DNA from: Denitrobaculum tricleocarpae
GTDB taxonomy: Bacteria > Pseudomonadota > Alphaproteobacteria > Kiloniellales > Kiloniellaceae
NCBI RefSeq assembly: GCF_007004665.1
Contig: NZ_ML660058.1
Coordinates: 1 to 64,000, forward strand
Reading direction: 5' to 3'
DNA: 64,000 nucleotides
The position numbers and the translations under genes are program-made. Below are positions 8,201 through 15,982 of the stretch, piece after piece. The notes under the pieces are model-generated. The model did no database searches, was not told where the DNA came from, and was given only the letters and a program-made list of their open reading frames with translations. Numbering within the stretch: position 1 is the first letter of the stretch; every line of letters starts with the position of its first letter.

Positions 8201-11200
8201 GGGTCCGCTCTCCTTCCTTATCGTAGAACACAACGTCGCTGACGCTGCAGGTGATCACCTTGCCGTCCGCCTGGGGCGAGTAAAGTTTCTGGCCCATGCG
8301 TGCGCGGCCGCCCTTGATCAGGGCCATGGCGATGGAGCGTTCGCAATTGGGGCTGTGATAGCTGGAGGTCACGTGACCGACCATGGCCATGGTCGGCCCG
8401 CTCTCGATCTTCTCGACCAGCTGTGCGCCCTCGGGCAGCACCGTATCGGGTGAATCGGTCAGCAGGCCGACCAGTTGCTTGCGGTCCGGCTTGTCCATGT
8501 CCGAGCGATAAAGCGATCGGCGGCCGACGAAGTCCTTGGTCTTGGAGACGATCCAGTCCATGCCCAGGTCGATGGGCGTGACCGAACCGTCGGTATCCTG
8601 ACCCACGATGATGAAACCCTTCTCGGCGCGCAGCACATGCATGGCTTCCGTGCCGTAGGGGGTAATCGCGTACTTCTCACCGGTGGTCATCACCGCCTGC
8701 CAGAGGGCCGCGCCATAGCTGGCGGGCACGTTGATCTCGTAGGAAAGATCGCCGGTGAAGGAGATCCGGAAGACCCTTGCGGGAATGCCCGCGACCGTGC
8801 CGTTGCGCCAGGTCATGAAGGGGAAGGCATCGGCGGAGAGGTCGATATCGTCGGTCAGCTCGGCCAGCAGCTTGCGGGCATTGGGACCGGCGATGGAAAC
8901 CGTGGCGAATTGCTCCGTAACCGAAGTCAGATAGACCTCCAGCTCCGGCCATTCTGTCTGCAGGTATTCCTCCAGATGCGCCAGGACCGGCGCGGCGTTG
9001 CCCGACGTCGTGGTCATGAGGAAGTGGTTCTCGCCCAGGCGGCTGGTGACCCCGTCGTCCATGACCATGCCGTTCTCGCCCAGCATCAGGCCGTAACGGC
9101 AGGACCCGACCTTCAGCTTGAGCCAGGCGTTGGTGTAGACCCGGTTCAGGAACTCCGCCGCGTCCTTGCCCTGAATGTCGATCTTACCCAGGGTCGAGGC
9201 GTCCATCACGCCGAGGGAATCGCGGCAGGCCCTGACCTCGCGGTTGACCGCCGCGTGCATGTCTTCGCCCTCGTGGGGGAAGTACCAGGGGCGCTTCCAC
9301 TGGCCCACGTCCTCGAAGGCCGCGCCCGCCTGCTCGTGCAGGGCATGCATCGGGGTTTTGCGGGCGGGATCCAACAGGTCGCCGGTATCGCGCCCGGCGA
9401 AAACGCCGAAGGTCACGGGGGTGTAAGGCGGACGGAAGGTGGTCACGCCGACGTCCGGGATCGGACAGCCGAAGTACTGGGAGACGATGGCGATGGCGTT
9501 GACGTTACTGGTCTTGCCCTGGTCCGTGCCCATGCCGGTTGTGGTGTAGCGCTTGACGTGCTCGATGGAGCGGTAGCCCTCGCGCAGGGCGAGATGCAGG
9601 TCCGCCGCCGTGACGTCGTTCTGCACATCGACGAAGTGCTTGCCGCCGTGGCCCAGGGGCTTGTCGCCAGGGACCAGCCAGAGCCAGCGGGCAGGCAGGA
9701 AGTCCCGGTCCTCGGCTTGCGGCGCGCTGCCTTTCTTCCGGCTCTTGATGCCGGCGGCTTTCGCGGCGGCCAGTCCGGCGTCATACCCTTCGCTCAGGCA
9801 GGCGCCCAGTCCGAAGCTGCCGTTGCAGGCGCCCGCCGTGCTGGAGGCCTGGGCGCTGTCGCCTGGGACGAAACAGGCGTGGGCCTCGTCGAAGAGGATC
9901 TTGCCGCGGGACTGGCTGTGCAGATGCACGGTCGGGTTCCAGCCGCCGGAGACCGCGACCAGATCGCACTCGATATGCTCGCCGACCGCCTTGGCGCTCT
10001 CGCCGTCGTCGCTCAGGCGCGTCACCTGGACCGCCTTGACCCGCTTGTCGCCGGCAGTGGCGGTGATGGCGTGGCCGTCCAGAATCCGAAGGCCGGCGTC
10101 GCGGGCCTTTTCGGTCAGGGGCCCTTCCGCGTAGGCGCGCAGGTCGACGACGGCGGCGATGTGGATCCCGGCCTTATGCATGTCGAGCGCCGCCGCATAG
10201 GCGCCGTCGTTGTTGGTGAAGACCACGGCCTTGCTGCCGGGCTTGACCCCGTAGCGGTTCACGTAGGTCCGGCAGGCGCTGGCCAGCATGATGCCGGGCC
10301 GGTCGTTGTCGGAGAAGACCAGGGGCCGCTCGATCGCGCCGGTGGCGATGACCACCTGTTTTGCCCGCAACTTCCAGAGACGATGGCGCGGCAGGTTGGC
10401 GGGCTTGTCTTTAAGGTGATCGGTCAGGTTCTCCATCAGGCCGATGAAGTTGTGATCGAAGTAGCCGTAGGTTTGCGTGCGGGTCAGGATCCGGACGTTG
10501 TCCAGGCCTTCCAGTTCGGCGCGCGCGGCAGCGACCCACTCCAGCGCGGGCTGGCCGTCGATCTGCTGATCCGGTTCGCTCAGCAGACTGCCGCCGAGCG
10601 TTGCGTCCTGTTCAGAGAGAATCACGCGTGCGCCGCTGCGGCCCGCGGAGAGGGCGGCGGCCAGTCCGGTCGGACCGGCGCCGGTCACCAGCACGTCGCA
10701 GTGCGCGAAGGTCTTATCGTACTTGTCCGGATCGGGACCTTCGGGGGCCTTGCCCAGGCCCGCGGCGTTCCGGATGATCTTTTCGTAGGTCATCCAGAGC
10801 GAGGCCGGCCACATGAAGGTCTTGTAGTAGAAACCCGAGGGGATCAGGCGCGAGGCAAGGTTGTTCACGATGCTGACGTCGAACTCGACGCTGGGCCAGC
10901 AGTTCTGCGAAGAGGCTTTCAGGCCGTCGACCAGCTCGATCTGGGTGGCGCGCAGGTTGGGATCCGTGCGCGCCCCTTCGCCGACCTGGATCAGCGCATT
11001 GGCTTCCTCGGCACCGGCGGACATGATGCCGCGCGGGCGGTGGTACTTGAAGCTGCGTCCGACCAGATGGACGCCGTTGGCCAGCAGGGCGGAGGCGAGG
11101 GTGTCGCCTTCGAAGCCCTGGTAGACCTTGCCGTTGAAAGTGAAGGAGATCGGCTTGGAGCGGTCGATCCGTCCCCCTTCGGTCAGGCGAAAACGTGCGG

Positions 11201-11204
11201 GCAT
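8193..11204 (-). CDS. soxA: Sarcosine oxidase alpha subunit (SoxA)
   Basis: 1003 residues, the usual length of SoxA. It has an N-terminal 2Fe-2S-ferredoxin-like region (FEGDTLASALLANG, then the conserved GRSFKYHRPRGI), an NAD-binding domain with GAGPTGLAAALSAG, a second pyridine-nucleotide disulfide-type domain, and a C-terminal GcvT/aminomethyltransferase domain (from about residue 620, with SCRYGLMLGENG) that uses tetrahydrofolate. The tetramer oxidises sarcosine to glycine and H2O2 and delivers methylene-THF. The ATG at 11204 (MPARFRLTEGGR) is chosen because the family starts there, although the frame stays open upstream. It lies 16 bp after soxD. Confidence 0.95.
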   Translation of the reverse strand: MPARFRLTEGGRIDRSKPISFTFNGKVYQGFEGDTLASALLANGVHLVGRSFKYHRPRGIMSAGAEEANALIQVGEGARTDPNLRATQIELVDGLKASSQNCWPSVEFDVSIVNNLASRLIPSGFYYKTFMWPASLWMTYEKIIRNAAGLGKAPEGPDPDKYDKTFAHCDVLVTGAGPTGLAAALSAGRSGARVILSEQDATLGGSLLSEPDQQIDGQPALEWVAAARAELEGLDNVRILTRTQTYGYFDHNFIGLMENLTDHLKDKPANLPRHRLWKLRAKQVVIATGAIERPLVFSDNDRPGIMLASACRTYVNRYGVKPGSKAVVFTNNDGAYAAALDMHKAGIHIAAVVDLRAYAEGPLTEKARDAGLRILDGHAITATAGDKRVKAVQVTRLSDDGESAKAVGEHIECDLVAVSGGWNPTVHLHSQSRGKILFDEAHACFVPGDSAQASSTAGACNGSFGLGACLSEGYDAGLAAAKAAGIKSRKKGSAPQAEDRDFLPARWLWLVPGDKPLGHGGKHFVDVQNDVTAADLHLALREGYRSIEHVKRYTTTGMGTDQGKTSNVNAIAIVSQYFGCPIPDVGVTTFRPPYTPVTFGVFAGRDTGDLLDPARKTPMHALHEQAGAAFEDVGQWKRPWYFPHEGEDMHAAVNREVRACRDSLGVMDASTLGKIDIQGKDAAEFLNRVYTNAWLKLKVGSCRYGLMLGENGMVMDDGVTSRLGENHFLMTTTSGNAAPVLAHLEEYLQTEWPELEVYLTSVTEQFATVSIAGPNARKLLAELTDDIDLSADAFPFMTWRNGTVAGIPARVFRISFTGDLSYEINVPASYGAALWQAVMTTGEKYAITPYGTEAMHVLRAEKGFIIVGQDTDGSVTPIDLGMDWIVSKTKDFVGRRSLYRSDMDKPDRKQLVGLLTDSPDTVLPEGAQLVEKIESGPTMAMVGHVTSSYHSPNCERSIAMALIKGGRARMGQKLYSPQADGKVITCSVSDVVFYDKEGERTRG

Positions 11205-11220
11205 GTCTTTACTCTTCCAA

Positions 11221-11514
11221 CTAGACGTCTTTGCGCAGATCGAGTTTGGGCGGCTTGCTGCCTGTCTCGTAAACCGCGAGAACCTCATAGGTGACCGTGT
11301 CGCGCGCGACGTTGAACCAGCGCCGGCAGCCGCTGGTGTGCACCCAGCGCTCCAGGAACACACCCTTGGTGTTGCTGTTCATGAAGACGTAGTCACCCCA
11401 CTCCTCGTCGGAGAGGTTTTCGCTGTCCTTCGGCCGCTCGATATGCGCTTCGCCGCCGTAGGAGAACTCGGTCTCGAAGCGCGGACCGCAGTAGGGGCAA
11501 TTGATTTCAAGCAT
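11221..11514 (-). CDS. soxD: Sarcosine oxidase delta subunit (SoxD)
   Basis: A 97-residue protein typical of SoxD. It has an N-terminal zinc ribbon half CPYCG (residues 6-10), the family motifs FSYGGEAHIERP and EEWGDYVFMNSNTKG, and HTSGCRRWFNVARDT near the end. It is the small zinc-containing subunit that stabilises the tetramer. The gene sits between soxB (12 bp) and soxA (16 bp) in a tight operon. Confidence 0.95.
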   Translation of the reverse strand: MLEINCPYCGPRFETEFSYGGEAHIERPKDSENLSDEEWGDYVFMNSNTKGVFLERWVHTSGCRRWFNVARDTVTYEVLAVYETGSKPPKLDLRKDV

Positions 11515-11526
11515 GGTCTCAGTTCC

Positions 11527-12780
11527 CTAGTGAGCAACAGCGGCGGCGCCGTGCTCGTCGACCAGATAGCCGCTGTTGAAGCGCTCCAGCGAGAAGGCTT
11601 CGTTGAGCGGGTGCGGGCGGTCGTTGGCGATGGTGTCGGCGAAGACCCAGCCGGAGCCCGGCGTGGCCTTGAAGCCGCCGGTGCCCCAGCCGCAGTTGAT
11701 GAAGAAGCCCTCGACCGGGGTCTTGGAAATGATCGGGCTGGCGTCCGGGCAGGTGTCCACGATGCCGCCCCACTGGCGCATCATGCGCATGCGCTTCAGG
11801 CTCGGGAAGAGCTCGCAGATGGCGGCCAGGGTCTCTTCGGTGACCGGCAGGCTGCCGCGCTGGCCATAGCCGACGTACTTGTCGACGCCTGCGCCGATCA
11901 CCAGTTCGCCCTTGTCGGACTGGCTGATGTAGGCGTGGATCGCGTTGGACATCACCACCGTGTCGATCACCGGTTTGACCGGTTCGGACACCAGGGCCTG
12001 CAGCGGGTGGGAGACGACCGGCAGGCGGAGGCCCGCCATCTCGGCAACCACCGAGGCATGGCCCGCGACCACGACGCCGACCTTCTTGGCCTTGATCAGC
12101 CCCTTGGCGGTCTGCACGCCGGTGACCCGGCCGTTCTCGATCTCGAAACCGGTGACCGGGCATTCCTGGATAATGTGGACCCCGTGTTCGTCGGCGCGCC
12201 GGGCATAGCCCCAGGCCACGGCGTCGTGGCGGGCGGTGCCGCCGCGCCGCTGGTTGGAGGCGCCCAGGACCGGGTAGCGGCCATTGCCCCGCAGGTCGAT
12301 GATCGGCACCAGGTCCTTGATCTGGTGCGGGGTCAGGAATTCGGAGTCGATGCCGTTCAGGCGGTTGGCGTTGACCCGGCGGGCGATATCGCGCAGATCC
12401 TGCTGATTATGGGCCAGGTTCATGACGCCGCGCTGGCTGAACATCACGTTGTAGTTCAGCTCCTGGCTCAGGCCTTCCCAGAGCTTCATGGCGTGCTCGT
12501 AAAGGCCCGCGCTCTCGTCCCAGAGGTAGTTGGAGCGCACGATCGTGGTGTTGCGGCCCGTATTTCCGCCGCCCAGCCAGCCGCGCTCGATCACCGCCAC
12601 ATTGCGGATGCCGTGGATCTTGGCCAGATAATAGGCCGTCGCGAGGCCATGTCCGCCGCCGCCGACGATCACCACGTCGTAGGAAGACTTCGGCTCCGGG
12701 CTGCGCCAGGCCTCCGGCCATTTCTCGTGATAGCTCAAGGCGTTGCGCATCAAGCTGAAGATCGAATAGCGCGACTTCAT
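11527..12780 (-). CDS. soxB: Sarcosine oxidase beta subunit (SoxB)
   Basis: A 417-residue FAD-dependent amine oxidase subunit carrying the sarcosine dehydrogenation site. The dinucleotide-binding motif [14 protein letters not shown] lies near residue 40, followed by the [15 protein letters not shown] segment that in this family contains the covalent-FMN/FAD neighbourhood. [17 protein letters not shown] near the C-terminus closes the FAD site. It is first in the operon soxBDAG. The divergent AraC/GlxA-type regulator across a 490-bp spacer is the likely activator. Confidence 0.95.
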   Translation of the reverse strand: MKSRYSIFSLMRNALSYHEKWPEAWRSPEPKSSYDVVIVGGGGHGLATAYYLAKIHGIRNVAVIERGWLGGGNTGRNTTIVRSNYLWDESAGLYEHAMKLWEGLSQELNYNVMFSQRGVMNLAHNQQDLRDIARRVNANRLNGIDSEFLTPHQIKDLVPIIDLRGNGRYPVLGASNQRRGGTARHDAVAWGYARRADEHGVHIIQECPVTGFEIENGRVTGVQTAKGLIKAKKVGVVVAGHASVVAEMAGLRLPVVSHPLQALVSEPVKPVIDTVVMSNAIHAYISQSDKGELVIGAGVDKYVGYGQRGSLPVTEETLAAICELFPSLKRMRMMRQWGGIVDTCPDASPIISKTPVEGFFINCGWGTGGFKATPGSGWVFADTIANDRPHPLNEAFSLERFNSGYLVDEHGAAAVAH

Positions 12781-13270
12781 GACTGCTCGTGTCCCCTATG
12801 CGCGGGCGGGCTTGCCCGGCTTTATCCAACGCACGAAAACCGGCCGCCGACCCGCTGCCGTTCCCGCACTCCGTTTTTTCTCTGCTTCCGCTTATATGCG
12901 TCTGCCCGCGAGACCTTCCAGTCCTTTGCCCAGGCCGTTACCCGGACCCTTTCACAGTCCCTTGCACAGAGCACTCGAAGCGGCGAAAGCACTCTTTGTG
13001 GTTCCCGCCAGATAGTTTTCTGTTCGCGACAATAGATCGTTTGTGCCGCGGATGATTTGTGCCAGAGTTGCCGGGGTTCGAAAACTCAAATCCGCATTAT
13101 TGACTTTGAGCTTCGAATGGACGCCAATGAGGTGAAATCGGCGCGCGAGAGCCCCCTGCCGCGGTTGTGCGCGCGGCGGTATCAGGAGCTGGAGCCCCGG
13201 GCGCGATCAAGTCCATTGGCAAGGCTTCTGGACAAGCCGATTTCTGATTTTGTTTATTTTTGAGTGCCTT
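12781..13270. promoter_or_regulatory. Divergent control region of soxB and its regulator
   Basis: 490 bp separate the divergent starts at 12780 and 13271. I see no gene I can support: an open frame on the plus strand here is the end of a long antisense frame over soxB. The region should hold both promoters and the binding site of the GbdR-like activator. I could not identify a specific operator by eye. Confidence 0.45.
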
Positions 13271-14269
13271 ATGCTCGGCAATGCACCTCGCGAACTTCCT
13301 CTGACGACCGCCATCGTCCTGACACCGAGCTTCTCGATGATCGCGCTCACCTCCGCGGTCGAGCCCATGCGCATGGCGAACCGCCTGAGCGGCAAGACGC
13401 TCTACGACTGGCGGTTGATCACGGTGGACAATGAGCCGGTCCCGGCCTCCTGCGGGATCGAGTTCCGCCCGACGGCGACTCTGGAAGAGGCCAGCGGCTT
13501 CTCGACCGTGATGGTCTGCGCCGGGATCGAGATCTATAATTTCTACAGCAAAACCCTGGATTCCTGGCTGCGGCGGATGGACCGGCGCGGGGCCGACATC
13601 GGGGCGCTCTGCACAGGTACGCATGTTCTGGCGCGGGCCGGTCTGCTGAACGATTACCGCTGCACCATCCATTGGGAGAATCTGGCCGGGTTCCTGGAGG
13701 AATTTCCCGAAATCGAGGTCAGCACGGAACTCTTCGAGATCGACCGCAACCGTTTCACCTGCTCGGGCGGCACGGCGGCGCTGGATATGATGCTGAACGT
13801 CATCACCCGCCAGCATGGCTACGAGCTTGCGGTGCAGGTCGCGGACGTCTTCACCCATGAGCGCATCCGCGATCATCACGATCACCAGCGCATGTCCCTG
13901 CCGGCGCGCCTCGGCGTGCGGCATCCCAAGCTGCTGGCAGTCATCGCCCTGATGGAAGAGAACCTGGAGGAGCCGCTCAGCCGGACCGGACTGGCGCGCG
14001 AGGCCGGTCTTTCCACCCGCCAGCTGGAGCGGCTGTTCCGGAAGTATCTGAACCGCTCGCCGGCCCGGCATTACCTGGAGCTGCGGCTGAACAAATCCCG
14101 CCTGTTGCTGCTGCAGACCAATATGTCGGTCATCGACGTGGCGCTGGCCTGCGGTTTCGTCTCGGCCTCCCACTTCTCCAAGTGCTACCGGGATTTCTTC
14201 GGCCGCACGCCCCGCAAGGAGCGGGGACTGCCGCCGCTCGCGGACCTTGACGAGCATCAGACCTCATGA
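13271..14269 (+). CDS. GlxA-family AraC-type regulator (GbdR/SouR-like)
   Basis: About 332 residues with two parts: an N-terminal DJ-1/PfpI-like domain (residues about 10-190, with GALCTGTHVLARAGLL where PfpI proteins have the nucleophile elbow) and a C-terminal AraC double helix-turn-helix (LAREAGLSTRQLERLF and VALACGFVSASHFSKCY). This is the architecture of GbdR and SouR, which activate glycine betaine, dimethylglycine and sarcosine catabolism. Its position divergent from soxBDAG fits that role. The start is taken at the ATG at 13271; a TTG at 13250 is possible. Function is inferred from family and context. Confidence 0.88.
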   Translation: MLGNAPRELPLTTAIVLTPSFSMIALTSAVEPMRMANRLSGKTLYDWRLITVDNEPVPASCGIEFRPTATLEEASGFSTVMVCAGIEIYNFYSKTLDSWLRRMDRRGADIGALCTGTHVLARAGLLNDYRCTIHWENLAGFLEEFPEIEVSTELFEIDRNRFTCSGGTAALDMMLNVITRQHGYELAVQVADVFTHERIRDHHDHQRMSLPARLGVRHPKLLAVIALMEENLEEPLSRTGLAREAGLSTRQLERLFRKYLNRSPARHYLELRLNKSRLLLLQTNMSVIDVALACGFVSASHFSKCYRDFFGRTPRKERGLPPLADLDEHQTS

Positions 14270-14318
14270 GCGGGCATGCGGGCCTGAAGCGCCTTGAGGC
14301 TTCGCCGGGTTCACGGCA

Positions 14319-14357
14319 CCGGCATTCAGCATGATGGGCCGGCATTCAGCATGATGG
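14319..14357. repeat. 19-bp direct repeat spanning the start codon of the next gene
   Basis: CCGGCATTCAGCATGATGG occurs at 14319-14337 and at 14339-14357, a tandem duplication with a 20-bp period. Each copy carries an ATGATG; only the second is in frame with the membrane protein gene. Confidence 0.85.
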
Positions 14358-15976
14358 AGAGCGATACAGCCTCGGGAGAGTCCGGCCCAACGCCTGTGCG
14401 GGGACTGAACCTCCTGCTCGAGGCCGGTTGGTACGGCGCCGGTTTTGCGGCTGTGCTCGCTCTCGCACTGGTCAATCTCTACTATCCCTTCGGCTCCGAT
14501 CAGGCGGCGTTCTTCTATGGCGCGCAAGAGCTGGATCAGGGCGCGACGCTCTATGTCGATTACTGGGACAACAAGCAGCCCGGCCTCTACCTTTTCTATC
14601 TGGTGGCCGGGCAGCTGTTCGGCTTCAGCGAGTACGGCATTCATCTACTCGAGCTGATCTGGATGATGGTCTTTGCCCTCGTGCTGATGATCACCTTGCG
14701 GCCCCATTTAAAAGCGCCCTGGCTCTCCGCCCTGGCCCCGCTTGCGACCATCGGTGTTTATTATGCGGGCGTCACTGAGTATGAGCTCACGCAGCTTGAA
14801 ATGATCGTGGCCTTTCCGCTCTATCTGACCGCCTGGTGCTGCCTGCATGCGGTGACGCTGGCGGAGACGCGGTCTTCGCCGTGGGGCATCGTCCTGCTGT
14901 TTTTCCTCAGCGGTTGCTTCGCGGCGCTGGCGGTGTTCTTCAAGCTGCTGCTCGCGGTCATCCCGATCACCTTTTGGCTCCTGGCATCCTTTTTCCTGTT
15001 CCGTGGGCGCGCACTCACTCTTGTCGGGCTGGCGACGCGTTTCTGGATCCCTGGAGCGGTCGGTGTCGCTCTGCCGCTCGCGGCCACGCTCTTCTGGTTC
15101 TGGCAGGCCGGAGCGCTTCAGGAGTTGCTCTGGACGTCGTTTGCCTATCCTTCCGAAGCCTTCTCGACCTCGCCGCCCGCGCCGAAATCGCGCTTGCTGA
15201 CGGCGACGGCCTTTTTCCTGAGCAGCATGGCACCCTGGCTGCTTTTCACCGCGATAGCCGCCGGTGTCTGGTTGGGAAGGCGGTCAGGTGACCTCCAGGC
15301 GATGATGCTGGCCTGGCTGGTGGTGGGCGCTGTGTTGTTCCTGATCCAGCGCTTTTCCTGGTGGGAGTACCACATGCTGCTGCTCTTCGTGCCCGCCGGC
15401 ATTCTGGCGCTTTGCGGTGTCGACTGGATCGCCGCGCGGCTTGGCGGTTTGATCGACTTTGGCGTCACAGGGCGTTTGAGCTGGCTCAGGCACACAGAGG
15501 TTCCGGCGATGCTCTGCACGCTGCTTTTTGCTGCCCCGCTCGCGGCGTCCCTTGCAGGTCCTTTCCTCGCCAAGACCCAGAAGCTTTTCTACGGCGCGGA
15601 GGTCCTGCGCCAGGGGCTTCAGGCCTACCACTGGAGGGCCAGCGAGAACTACGAGCGCCTCTGGGTCGGCAGCCGCTTCCTGACCGAGCCGGACGCGCGG
15701 CCGGGGCCGATCTACGCCTTCGGCAGCGCGCTGGTTTATCCCTTCACGGGCCGGACGTCGTCCCATATCACCGCCGGTGCGGCCTGGGAATATTACCTGC
15801 CGGCGCAGACGCGTGAGATCCTGGAGGGCTTCGACGCGCAGCAGGTTCCTTACGTTTTCGTCGACCGCAGTGACGAGAAACTCTTTCAGCTTCGCCCCGA
15901 GGTCGCCCGCTATCTGCTGGAGAACTACACGCGCCTCAAGAAAGACGACAGCGGCAGCTGGTACGAGCGCAAGTAG
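14351..15976 (+). CDS. GT39-like membrane glycosyltransferase
   Basis: A protein of about 541 residues with roughly ten to twelve membrane segments. The first periplasmic loop reads PFGSDQAAFFYGAQELDQG then YVDYWDNKQPGLYLFY. The acidic residue and the DNKQPG pattern are typical of GT-C/GT39 (ArnT/PMT-like) lipid-linked sugar transferases. The C-terminal part is soluble. Acceptor and sugar are not readable. The start is the ATG at 14351 or 14354 inside the duplicated 20-bp unit; no strong ribosome-binding site is visible. It follows the GlxA-type regulator by 81 bp but has no evident link to sarcosine use. Confidence 0.75.
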   Translation: MMESDTASGESGPTPVRGLNLLLEAGWYGAGFAAVLALALVNLYYPFGSDQAAFFYGAQELDQGATLYVDYWDNKQPGLYLFYLVAGQLFGFSEYGIHLLELIWMMVFALVLMITLRPHLKAPWLSALAPLATIGVYYAGVTEYELTQLEMIVAFPLYLTAWCCLHAVTLAETRSSPWGIVLLFFLSGCFAALAVFFKLLLAVIPITFWLLASFFLFRGRALTLVGLATRFWIPGAVGVALPLAATLFWFWQAGALQELLWTSFAYPSEAFSTSPPAPKSRLLTATAFFLSSMAPWLLFTAIAAGVWLGRRSGDLQAMMLAWLVVGAVLFLIQRFSWWEYHMLLLFVPAGILALCGVDWIAARLGGLIDFGVTGRLSWLRHTEVPAMLCTLLFAAPLAASLAGPFLAKTQKLFYGAEVLRQGLQAYHWRASENYERLWVGSRFLTEPDARPGPIYAFGSALVYPFTGRTSSHITAGAAWEYYLPAQTREILEGFDAQQVPYVFVDRSDEKLFQLRPEVARYLLENYTRLKKDDSGSWYERK

Positions 15977-15982
15977 TTGCAG

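Noticed and set aside
8475-11294. A 939-codon open frame on the plus strand
   Set aside because: It lies fully antisense to soxA, arises from GC-rich codon bias, and its protein (many Gly, Val, Arg, His) resembles no family.
11128-13035. A 635-codon plus-strand open frame over soxD and soxB
   Set aside because: Antisense shadow of well-recognised genes; no ribosome-binding site or known domains.
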